The notes beneath the pieces are model-generated. The model was not told where the DNA came from and did not search any database. It was given only the letters and a program-made list of their open reading frames with translations. Both the position numbers and the translations under genes were made by a program. 9,032 nucleotides of DNA from Bacillota bacterium (GTDB taxonomy: Bacteria > Bacillota > Clostridia > Lachnospirales > Cellulosilyticaceae), in assembly GCA_023415525.1 (NCBI GenBank), contig JAEZKI010000025.1, positions 1 through 9,032 on the forward strand, read 5' to 3'. Shown piece by piece: positions 1-5,753 of the stretch (positions within the stretch are counted from its first letter, which is position 1; the number at the start of each line of letters is the position of its first letter).

Positions 1-457
1 TTACATAAGCTACAAAAGAAATATAATGGTCTTTTTTCATTTCATGAGAAAGGGTGATATAATAGTCATCCTCCACTTCTTCTAAAACGATAGCATGTTC
101 TTCATCTTGCTTTTGAGGCTTAAGGGCCTCAAGTTTTCTTCCACAGCAAGAAATAGTGCCTTCACCTGTACTTGTTATCACATTGCCACACGTTGGACAT
201 ACATAAAATTTAATGCGTTTCATATTGCCTCCATCTCGATCATTAGGTTCTAAATCACCTACTAATATCTTTTCAATATCTACACCTAACAAAGTAGACA
301 GTTCCCCTAACAGTGAAACATCTGGACAGCCCAAGCCTCTCTCCCATTTGGAGATGGTCTTATCACTAATACCTAGAGCATCTGCCACTTGTTTTTGTGT
401 CATCTTTTTTTCTTTGCGTAAATCATTTAGTAGTTTACCTACTTTACTGCAGTCCAT
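1..457 (-). CDS. XRE-family HTH regulator fused to a desulfoferrodoxin (superoxide reductase-like) domain, 3' end missing
   Basis: The reading frame opens at an ATG at 457 and runs off the left edge after 152 residues. An AAGGAGGTGAG ribosome binding site lies just upstream and fixes the start. Residues about 5-60 form an XRE/Cro-type helix-turn-helix (MTQKQVADALGISDKTISKWERG). Residues 80-112 form a desulforedoxin-like iron knuckle with C87, C90, C104 and C105 in the CxxC...CCG arrangement. Residues 118-152 resemble the centre II domain of desulfoferrodoxin: H121 in EEHAIV, H138 in SHEM and H144 in DHYISF match three of the four equatorial histidines. The final Cys and His ligands would lie beyond the edge. 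Known superoxide reductases reduce superoxide at such a centre. Fusions of HTH, Dx and SOR domains have been catalogued as a class. A redox- or iron-responsive regulator, or a regulated reductase, is inference. A weak hairpin separates it from the upstream radical SAM gene. Confidence 0.88.
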   Translation of the reverse strand, partial: MDCSKVGKLLNDLRKEKKMTQKQVADALGISDKTISKWERGLGCPDVSLLGELSTLLGVDIEKILVGDLEPNDRDGGNMKRIKFYVCPTCGNVITSTGEGTISCCGRKLEALKPQKQDEEHAIVLEEVEDDYYITLSHEMKKDHYISFVAYV

Positions 458-547
458 CTCACTCACCTCCTTTTTAAGAGTAACTGCTTAAGCTCTTTTT
501 TGCAATAAACGCTCCGTAGAGTTTCCCTTCTTCATTCCTTCTTTTAA

Positions 548-568
548 AAAACCATTGATTGAGGTTTT
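548..568 (-). terminator. Weak possible rho-independent terminator after the radical SAM gene
   Basis: On the minus strand an AAAACC arm pairs with GGTTTT across a 9-base loop, and T residues follow. It lies about 14 bases beyond the stop codon of the radical SAM gene. The stem has only two GC pairs, so it may be a weak terminator or a chance structure. Confidence 0.3.
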
Positions 569-581
569 AATGAAAAGCACC

Positions 582-1433
582 TTATAAAGCTTTACTTCTT
601 TTTATCTTTAGCTTTTTTTCTTTTACCAACTCCTCATGGTAAAAGTAATTCATATAGGTTAGCCCCTTTGCTTCACAATAATCTTTAATCTCAAGAGATA
701 AATCTCTCCAATAGCTTTTATCCCCTTTTAAATAGATCTTTTCATATTCCTCACGCCATACTGGATACTTTTCGGCAATATAGTCTAGTATTTTTTTCTT
801 ATAGCCCCCTCTTAAATTTAAGTTTTCAAACCAATACTCCTCTATAAAACCTCTGCTTTTTTCAATAATCTCTTTAAAATCCGTAAGATAGGGAAACATA
901 GGAGACATAAAGAGAATGGTATAAATACCCTCTTCATGGAGCTTCCTTAAAGTCTCCAAGCGTTCACTGATGGTACTTGCCCTATCCATATCTTGTCTAA
1001 AAACTTCATCTAAAGTATTAATAGACATAGAAACTTTAAGGTGCTTACATGCCTTTAATAAGTCTATATCTCTTAATATGAGCTTAGACTTCGTAGAGAT
1101 GCCTAGTTCACAATCTATTGGAGTTAATTCCTCTAGAAGCTTCCTTGTGATCCCATACTTTTCTTCTAAAGGATTATAACAATCTGTAACCGAAGAAAGG
1201 AACACTGATTTCCCTTGGAGTTTTTTAGCATTTAGGGGCTTATTACACCTTTTAATGTCTATAAAGGTTCCCCACTCCTCACTATGACCTGTAAAACGTT
1301 TCATAAAACAAGCATAACAATATTGACAGCCATGAGGACATCCTACATAAGGATTAATGACATAGTCACTGGCTGGTAAGTTAGATTTTGTCACATAGTC
1401 TTTCACTTCAATGATTTGCTCTTTTATAACCAC
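582..1433 (-). CDS. SPL-like (spore photoproduct lyase-related) radical SAM protein
   Basis: This is a 283-residue protein that starts at a GTG. A GGGAGG ribosome binding site seven bases upstream supports that start. The radical SAM motif CPHGCQYC (C32, C36, C39) should bind a [4Fe-4S] cluster and S-adenosylmethionine. It is followed by YACFMKRFTGHSEEWG and then SSVTDCYNPLEEKYG, the layout of the COG1533/Rv2578c-type SPL-related family. A further cysteine, C85, sits where many relatives have proline (SVTDPY). Spore photoproduct lyase repairs thymine dimers in spores, but the function of this wider subgroup is not established, so a DNA repair role should not be assumed. The gene lies 56 bases downstream of the flavin split-barrel gene with no clear terminator between, so the two may be cotranscribed. 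Confidence 0.85.
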   Translation of the reverse strand: MVIKEQIIEVKDYVTKSNLPASDYVINPYVGCPHGCQYCYACFMKRFTGHSEEWGTFIDIKRCNKPLNAKKLQGKSVFLSSVTDCYNPLEEKYGITRKLLEELTPIDCELGISTKSKLILRDIDLLKACKHLKVSMSINTLDEVFRQDMDRASTISERLETLRKLHEEGIYTILFMSPMFPYLTDFKEIIEKSRGFIEEYWFENLNLRGGYKKKILDYIAEKYPVWREEYEKIYLKGDKSYWRDLSLEIKDYCEAKGLTYMNYFYHEELVKEKKLKIKRSKAL

Positions 1434-1489
1434 TCTAAAGCCTCCCTATTCACTCCTTCGTTTGCTTCCATGTTGCTAGGTTTTATCTT

Positions 1490-1960
1490 TTAATTTATCT
1501 CCACTAATTGTGGCTCAAAGGGAAAATCTTCTACAGATTGCTCCAAGAAATTGATTTTATATCCCCTTCCATCTTTATGAAAAAATCCCGCTTCTAACTC
1601 AATCTTTATGTAACACATGTGGGCGTCAGCTTCATTGTTATGGGCAAAGTACCAAGGTTCAAATACTTTTATTAGCTTTTCACGTATTGCCTTATTCTCC
1701 TCCTTCAAAGGGTGCCCCATATTAAAGGCCTTTCCATTAAAGGAATAAAACATATTACATAGGGCCACATTAGGATTCTTTTCAATGGCCATTACTTTGT
1801 TGGACAAGGCATAAGTCACTCCCCAAAGTGCCCCCTCTTCATAATAGGTATCGATGACTCGGATGGATGGTTTATCTTCATTAACCGTAGCTAAAGAAAA
1901 TATAAAGTCCTTACCAAATAATTCGTCTAAAATAACTAAACTCTTTTCATATAAAGTCAT
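1490..1960 (-). CDS. Pyridoxamine 5'-phosphate oxidase-like (flavin split-barrel) family protein
   Basis: I place the start at the ATG at 1960 (protein MTLYEKSL..., 156 residues). A GGGGAG ribosome binding site lies eight bases upstream, whereas the longer frame from 1993 has no Shine-Dalgarno sequence. The N-terminal half reads FIFSLATVNEDKPSIRVID, the usual first strands of the PPOX-like split barrel that hold FMN; the following GALWGVTYALSNKVMAIEKNPNVALCNMF continues the fold. Members of this superfamily bind FMN, F420 or haem and act as oxidoreductases or flavin carriers. The exact substrate cannot be read from the sequence, and true PdxH vitamin B6 synthesis is unlikely given the short, divergent sequence. 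It lies upstream of the radical SAM gene in the same direction. Confidence 0.8.
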   Translation of the reverse strand: MTLYEKSLVILDELFGKDFIFSLATVNEDKPSIRVIDTYYEEGALWGVTYALSNKVMAIEKNPNVALCNMFYSFNGKAFNMGHPLKEENKAIREKLIKVFEPWYFAHNNEADAHMCYIKIELEAGFFHKDGRGYKINFLEQSVEDFPFEPQLVEIN

Positions 1961-2025
1961 AGTTCTTTCTCCCCACTCTCTTTTATTCATCATTGATTAT
2001 TTATATTAGCTATATTGTACGCTAA

Positions 2026-2931
2026 CTATTTTAATACAGGTATTTCTCCTTCTAATCTCTCTACTAAAGAAGGCGTATCTTGCATAATGTATTTGGCAAA
2101 ATGGCGTGCTGCAAGAGGCATTGTATCCCAACTTTTCCAAGCTAGTGCCACCGTCCGTTGAAGTTCTTCTTTAATAGGGCGGATCATAAAATCCTCCTCA
2201 AAACCTTTTAAAACAAAATGATACATAATAGATACGCCTAAACCTTGTTGCACCATGGCCAGTATCGTATAATCATCGTAAACCTTATACTCGATTTTAG
2301 GAGAGATGCCTCCTTTTCGAAAAGCTTGAAGAGGCACACTATGCTCTCCTTCATCCAATAAGATAAAGGGCTCCTCTTCTAATTGAGCCAATGAAATCTC
2401 AGGATAAGGTGCCAAATCATGGTGTAAGGGAAGGATAGCCACCATTTTATCTTGATAAAGTGTCTGTACGGTTAAGCCTTTTACAGCATCTGTATTGACA
2501 AAGCCAAAGTCTACACTCCCTTCTTGCACCCACTTACTAATACTTGTATATTCTCCTTGCTTTAAAACAAAGTGAACCGTTGGGTAAAGTTCCTTAAATT
2601 TCTTCATAAGCTGTGGCAGTATATTCCGACTGACGCTGGTGAAGGTTCCAATGCGTATTGTACCATTTTCAAGTCCTTGTACCTCTTTATGCTTTTGGCG
2701 AAGGGCTTCTTCTGCACAACCAATGGCGTGCAAATAGGGATAAAACATCTCCCCATCTTTTGTCAGACTTACTCCATCCTTTCCTCGATTGATGAGGATC
2801 ACTCCTAATTCCTGTTCTAAAGCTTTTACTGTTTGGCTTATGGCACTTTGAGAATAACCCAGTTGTTCACCTACTTTTGTAAAGCTCCCTTGTTCAATAA
2901 TCTTGCAAAAAATTTGATAACGTGAAACCAT
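2026..2931 (-). CDS. LysR-family transcriptional regulator, divergent from azlCD
   Basis: This 301-residue protein has the usual LysR length. Residues about 1-60 carry the winged HTH (FTKVGEQLGYSQSAISQTVKALEQELGVILINR), and residues about 90-295 form the periplasmic-binding-protein-like effector domain (GTIRIGTFTSVSRNILPQLMKKFKELYP). The start is supported by a GAGG ribosome binding site eight bases before the ATG. It is transcribed away from azlC, and the 114-base gap contains a LysR-type T-N11-A palindrome. By the normal rule for such pairs it probably controls azlCD and represses itself. The effector is unknown; a branched-chain amino acid or an analogue would suit the neighbouring exporter, but that is inference. 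Confidence 0.93.
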   Translation of the reverse strand: MVSRYQIFCKIIEQGSFTKVGEQLGYSQSAISQTVKALEQELGVILINRGKDGVSLTKDGEMFYPYLHAIGCAEEALRQKHKEVQGLENGTIRIGTFTSVSRNILPQLMKKFKELYPTVHFVLKQGEYTSISKWVQEGSVDFGFVNTDAVKGLTVQTLYQDKMVAILPLHHDLAPYPEISLAQLEEEPFILLDEGEHSVPLQAFRKGGISPKIEYKVYDDYTILAMVQQGLGVSIMYHFVLKGFEEDFMIRPIKEELQRTVALAWKSWDTMPLAARHFAKYIMQDTPSLVERLEGEIPVLK

Positions 2932-2964
2932 TTCTTCTACCTCATTAGTTTTTCTTATACTTCT

Positions 2965-2993
2965 ATAATAAATATTAATTTTTTTAATTGCAA
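2965..2993 (-). promoter_or_regulatory. Probable promoter of the lysR-type gene
   Basis: Reading the minus strand, a TTGCAA -35 hexamer (2988-2993) is separated by 17 bases from a TATTAT -10 hexamer (2965-2970). These match four and five of six sigma-A consensus bases. The start codon at 2931 lies about 33 bases further on. The spacer contains the LysR-type palindrome, so a bound regulator would block this promoter. Confidence 0.55.
2974..2988. promoter_or_regulatory. LysR-type operator (ATTAA-N5-TTAAT, T-N11-A)
   Basis: A perfect inverted repeat of five bases per arm, ATTAA and TTAAT, separated by five T residues, contains the T-N11-A pattern expected of a LysR-family binding site. It lies between divergent lysR and azlC genes, within the spacer of the lysR promoter and just upstream of the azlC -10 box. 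The low complexity of the site means chance cannot be excluded. Confidence 0.5.
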
Positions 2994-3002
2994 ATAAAAT
3001 GT

Positions 3003-3008
3003 TATACT
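3003..3008 (+). promoter_or_regulatory. Possible -10 box of the azlCD promoter
   Basis: TATACT matches the -10 consensus at five of six bases and lies 37 bases before the azlC start codon. No good -35 hexamer sits 16-18 bases upstream; that place holds a run of T. A poor -35 element is typical of promoters that need a LysR-type activator. Confidence 0.4.
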
Positions 3009-3045
3009 ATCTCAAAAACAATTACTCAAAAGGTAGGATTCACAT

Positions 3046-3825
3046 ATGTCAGATTCTCTTTTCAATCATGTTTCTCGCTTCAATCAAACGGGTCCCCATA
3101 CCTCTCCTATTCAGTTATTTAAAGAGGGTCTTCGTGATGGGACCCCCATTGGCCTAGGTTATTTTGCCGTTGCCTTTGCCTTAGGTATTACAGCCAAAAA
3201 TGCTGGTTTATCTGCCTTTCAAGGCTTATTAGCCAGTGTCCTTAATAATGCTTCTGCTGGTGAATATGCTGGTATTACGTTAATTGCATCTCAGGGCACT
3301 TATTTAGAAATGGCCCTTATCACACTCATTACCAATGCTCGCTATCTCTTAATGAGTTGCGCCCTTAGTCAAAAATTTTCTCCTCATACGCCTTTCTATC
3401 ATCGCCTATTAGTAGGGTTTGATGTAACGGATGAGTTATTTGGACTAGCCATTGCTCGTCCAGGCTATATACAGCCTTCTTATTTATATGGTGCCTTTTC
3501 AGTGGCCATCCCCTGTTGGGGAATAGGGACTAGCCTAGGCATCCTTGCAGGAAGTACCCTTCCTATACGTGTTGTAAGTGCACTTAGCGTAGCTCTCTAT
3601 GGTATGTTTTTAGCTGTCATTATTCCTCCTGCACGCAAGAACAAAGTCGTTGCTTTACTGGTCTTATTAAGTTTCATAGCCAGCTTTGCTTCCCTTTATT
3701 GTCCTCTATTAAAAGAGCTCTCAAGTGGCACCCTTACCATCTTATTAACGGTAGTTCTTTCAGGCTTAGCTGCCATATGCTTTCCTATCCCTTTAGAAGA
3801 GGAGTTGACGCAAGATGAAAAATAA
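3046..3825 (+). CDS. azlC: AzlC family branched-chain amino acid exporter large subunit
   Basis: This 259-residue polytopic membrane protein fits the AzlC family. After a soluble start of about 30 residues it reads EGLRDGTPIGLGYFAVAFALGITAKNAGLSAFQGLLASVLNNASAGEYAG, the conserved N-terminal region of the family. Further hydrophobic segments lie at roughly 148-168, 172-196, 199-218 and 225-245. AzlC and AzlD together export branched-chain amino acids; the prototype in Bacillus subtilis gives resistance to 4-azaleucine when overproduced. The stop codon lies inside the azlD start region, an 11-base overlap that indicates translational coupling. Expression is probably controlled by the divergent LysR regulator. 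Substrate specificity cannot be read from sequence alone, as relatives export other amino acids. Confidence 0.93.
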   Translation: MSDSLFNHVSRFNQTGPHTSPIQLFKEGLRDGTPIGLGYFAVAFALGITAKNAGLSAFQGLLASVLNNASAGEYAGITLIASQGTYLEMALITLITNARYLLMSCALSQKFSPHTPFYHRLLVGFDVTDELFGLAIARPGYIQPSYLYGAFSVAIPCWGIGTSLGILAGSTLPIRVVSALSVALYGMFLAVIIPPARKNKVVALLVLLSFIASFASLYCPLLKELSSGTLTILLTVVLSGLAAICFPIPLEEELTQDEK

Positions 3826-4126
3826 TATCTATATTTATTTACTCATTATGGCCTTGGTAACTTATACCATTCGTGTTCTACCTTTAACCCTTATTCGTAA
3901 ACCCATAAAAAACCGTTATATTCGCTCCTTCCTCTACTACGTGCCTTATGTCACGCTAGCAGTTATGACTTTCCCTGCCATCCTATATGCCACCCAAACG
4001 CCTCTTTCTGGCTTACTGGCTTTAGTCTTAGGTATTCTTTTGGCTTGGCTTGGTGCCAGTCTTTTTCAAATATCTGCTTCTTGCTGTCTCATCGTCTTTA
4101 TACTTGAATTTATCCTTTGTCGTTAA
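3815..4126 (+). CDS. azlD: AzlD family branched-chain amino acid exporter small subunit
   Basis: This 103-residue, very hydrophobic protein has about four membrane segments. The N-terminal motif YLLIMALVTYTIRVLPLTLIRKPIKNRYIRSFLYYVPYVTLAVMTFPAIL is characteristic of AzlD, with the TxxxRxLP pattern in the first segment. The start codon overlaps the last 11 bases of azlC, and a GAGGAG sequence about ten bases upstream serves as ribosome binding site inside azlC. The two products form a two-component amino acid exporter in the cytoplasmic membrane. The gene is followed immediately by a long bidirectional terminator. Confidence 0.92.
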   Translation: MKNNIYIYLLIMALVTYTIRVLPLTLIRKPIKNRYIRSFLYYVPYVTLAVMTFPAILYATQTPLSGLLALVLGILLAWLGASLFQISASCCLIVFILEFILCR

Positions 4127-4132
4127 GTCATA

Positions 4133-4188
4133 AAAAGAGATAGGACTAGAGAAAAACGATAGAATTTTTCTCTAGCCCTATCTCTTTT
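4133..4188. terminator. Long bidirectional terminator between azlD and the UDG-like gene
   Basis: Two arms, 4133-4156 and 4165-4188, pair over 23 of 24 positions with one A-C mismatch and an 8-base loop. T-rich arm ends are present in both directions, TTTT on the plus strand and CTCTTTTT on the minus strand. It lies seven bases after the azlD stop codon and about 50 bases after the stop of the convergent UDG-like gene, so it can serve both. Confidence 0.92.
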
Positions 4189-4239
4189 CTCATTTATATC
4201 CCTTATTTCTTTCCCTCATCCCCACTTCTAAGCCACTGA

Positions 4240-4833
4240 CTACTTAATAAGCTTTAACATGGTGGCAATGTCTTCTGTTGCCATTTGCATCTTTGACTTT
4301 TCAATGAGAATATTGCCTCCTGTCATAATGTAAGATGGCATAACCCGAATATCTCCATAATAAAATGCATTCATACGTATTTTATAAGTAGAAAGAGAGG
4401 GGATGACATTTTTCTTTGTAACCTTTTTAGCAATTTGATTAAAGGCTTTCTTGGCTGTATCCCCCATTAGCATAATCACCTTCACATTAAGAAATAAAGA
4501 AAGCTCCTTTTCTAAATAAGGTAAACTCTTATCTATACTTCCCTTCTCAATGGTATATTGCGTTTTTGGCTCTTTCACAGCATTGGTAATGTAGATTCCC
4601 CTATTTATTATATCCCCAATACAAGTAACATTAGCTCCTGCTCCTTGGAAAAGAGATAGGGTTGTTTTCATATAGTCTGCATCTATTTCCCCATAAAAGT
4701 CTTGCTTAGGGTCAAGAGGGACCACTTCATTAATCATAATAGCCTTAATGGCTAGAGGGTCAATCTCAATTCCATTAAGATAGATGCCCTCCCTTTTACC
4801 CACCGTCTTTTCTAATTCATCCTTAATATTCAT
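4240..4833 (-). CDS. Divergent uracil-DNA glycosylase superfamily protein
   Basis: This 197-residue protein begins at an ATG preceded by an AGGG ribosome binding site. Several blocks match the UDG fold of families 4 and 5 in order: INEVVPLDPKQDFYG near residue 34 in place of the GExPG motif, ITNAVKEP near residue 81 (compare TNxVKCRPP), VIMLMGDTAKKAF near residue 119 (compare VxLGxxAxxAL), and VMPSYIMTGGNIL near residue 164 where the active enzymes have a HPS or HPA motif. The histidine of that last motif is absent, and the four iron-sulphur cysteines of family 4 are not present. It may be a degenerate or altered-specificity glycosylase rather than a true uracil glycosylase. It has its own upstream leader and converges on azlCD. 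Confidence 0.7.
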   Translation of the reverse strand: MNIKDELEKTVGKREGIYLNGIEIDPLAIKAIMINEVVPLDPKQDFYGEIDADYMKTTLSLFQGAGANVTCIGDIINRGIYITNAVKEPKTQYTIEKGSIDKSLPYLEKELSLFLNVKVIMLMGDTAKKAFNQIAKKVTKKNVIPSLSTYKIRMNAFYYGDIRVMPSYIMTGGNILIEKSKMQMATEDIATMLKLIK

Positions 4834-4855
4834 ATTCTTAACCCTACTTTCTCTC

Positions 4856-4889
4856 GGCTAAAAAAAACACCTTCCTTGCTTCTTTAGCC
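4856..4889 (-). promoter_or_regulatory. Stem-loop in the 5' leader of the UDG-like gene
   Basis: GGCTAAA at one end and TTTAGCC at the other form a perfect seven-pair stem around a 20-base loop that contains AAGGAAGG on the minus strand. It lies about 23 bases before the start codon at 4833. Whether it acts in RNA is unknown. A TATAAT -10-like hexamer lies just upstream at 4913-4918 but has no good -35 at normal spacing. Confidence 0.25.
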
Positions 4890-4930
4890 ATCATTTGCCA
4901 TCTTATAGCTCCATTATAAACCCATAAATA

Positions 4931-4946
4931 TGACACCACTCTGTCA
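4931..4946. repeat. Short inverted repeat TGACA-N6-TGTCA
   Basis: Two perfect five-base arms separated by six bases lie directly after the vanZ-like stop codon and about 20 bases upstream of the TATAAT hexamer on the minus strand. It overlaps a consensus TTGACA on that strand, but the gap to TATAAT is 23 bases. It could be an operator, a weak terminator or chance. Confidence 0.25.
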
Positions 4947-4949
4947 AGT

Positions 4950-5510
4950 TTACTTTATAGTCTCACTCTTTCCTAGCATTCGCCCTATGCCATAACCCAT
5001 TAAAGTTCCTAGTGCATTAAGGAGTACATCATCTACATCCATTGTTCCTGTCCCAAGTATAAATTGTAAGAACTCAATAGATAGAGATACCAATGCTCCT
5101 ATTCCCACTATCCTCCATACGCTCTGTGCTTTTTTCCAGACAAGAGGAAGTAGAAAACCTAACGGTATAAACCAGATACAATTTCCGACTACATGATAAA
5201 TGACAAGCCACCATTCCTTTAAAACCAGTAACCGAACAAGTTGTACCAATGGAAGTAAATTGATGCTTCTACCTTCCTCTATAAGCCGCTTTATGGAGAA
5301 ACCTAACCCCAATCTTAACGCTGTAATTTGAAATAAGGCAAAGCTATAGAATAAGAATACATCTATTTCTAACTCTTTCTTCCAATCTTTTACTTTATGG
5401 TTCTTCTTGATATATTTATATACCCATCTAAAAATAATGACTATCAGTGTCATAGGAATGGCAACCTTTATAGTTGTTCCTACATAATGTAAAATACCCA
5501 GTACTGACAT
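4950..5510 (-). CDS. VanZ family membrane protein
   Basis: This 186-residue membrane protein has about five hydrophobic segments, at about 10-31, 49-70, 100-124, 132-151 and 160-176. The VanZ signature appears in order: SINLLPL near residue 82, GNCIWFIPLGFLLPLV (N110 to V124), SLSIEFLQF (142-150) and MDVDDVLLNALGTLMGYG (157-174). The family is named for a teicoplanin resistance protein, and many members have no known function; no vancomycin resistance genes are nearby, so a resistance role is not implied. The start has a GGGGGAG ribosome binding site. A stem-loop stands shortly upstream in the leader. Confidence 0.9.
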   Translation of the reverse strand: MSVLGILHYVGTTIKVAIPMTLIVIIFRWVYKYIKKNHKVKDWKKELEIDVFLFYSFALFQITALRLGLGFSIKRLIEEGRSINLLPLVQLVRLLVLKEWWLVIYHVVGNCIWFIPLGFLLPLVWKKAQSVWRIVGIGALVSLSIEFLQFILGTGTMDVDDVLLNALGTLMGYGIGRMLGKSETIK

Positions 5511-5533
5511 ACTTCTCCCCCTCTTTACTCTTT

Positions 5534-5559
5534 ATAAGGGCTACCTAAATTACCCTTAT
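5534..5559 (-). promoter_or_regulatory. Stem-loop in the vanZ-like 5' leader
   Basis: ATAAGGG and CCCTTAT form a perfect seven-pair stem with a 12-base loop, ending about 24 bases before the start codon of the VanZ-family gene and near its ribosome binding site. No poly-T follows, so it is not a normal terminator. It could be an mRNA structure or an operator. The remaining bases of the 5511-5753 gap are AT-rich and hold no gene. Confidence 0.3.
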
Positions 5560-5648
5560 TCACCCTTTCTCCCTATCTCAAAATATAGCCTAAGACATCA
5601 ACGTATTTATCTATTTTTAACATATTATGAGGATTATGACCAGTTTTT

Positions 5649-5674
5649 CAGAAATAATTATTTTAATTTTTCTG
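5649..5674. repeat. AT-rich inverted repeat upstream of the vanZ-like gene
   Basis: CAGAAA and TTTCTG form a six-pair stem around an AT-rich loop that itself contains the palindrome AATAATTATT (5653-5662). It lies between the terminator of the TudS-like gene and the vanZ-like leader, where a promoter or operator would be expected. Low complexity makes chance plausible. Confidence 0.25.
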
Positions 5675-5687
5675 TTATTATCAGAAA

Positions 5688-5713
5688 CCAAGAAACGATA
5701 TTGCGCTTCTTGG
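5688..5713 (-). terminator. Rho-independent terminator of the TudS-related gene
   Basis: On the minus strand CCAAGAAGCG pairs with CGTTTCTTGG to give ten pairs (one G-T) around a CAATAT loop, followed by TTTCT. It lies about 40 bases beyond the stop codon at 5754. The T tract is short, but the stem is good. Confidence 0.72.
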
Positions 5714-5753
5714 CAAATATATAGGAAATTGGGGACAACTTTGAGGAAAAAAA

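Noticed and set aside
213..491. Plus-strand 92-residue open frame over the HTH-desulfoferrodoxin gene
   Set aside because: It is antisense to a gene with clear domains and has no ribosome binding site or recognisable protein motif; it is a shadow.
1424..1471. Fifteen-residue ATG frame in the radical SAM leader whose TAA overlaps the GTG start region
   Set aside because: It has no Shine-Dalgarno sequence, and such a frame is expected by chance; leader-peptide status is not supported.
1961..1993. Upstream start of the PPOX-like gene giving 11 more residues
   Set aside because: There is no ribosome binding site before it, whereas the ATG at 1960 has GGGGAG at good spacing.
2006..2025. TTAGC-N10-GCTAA inverted repeat between the LysR gene and the PPOX-like gene
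   Set aside because: The stem has five pairs with a 10-base loop and no T tract, so it is too weak to call as a terminator or operator.
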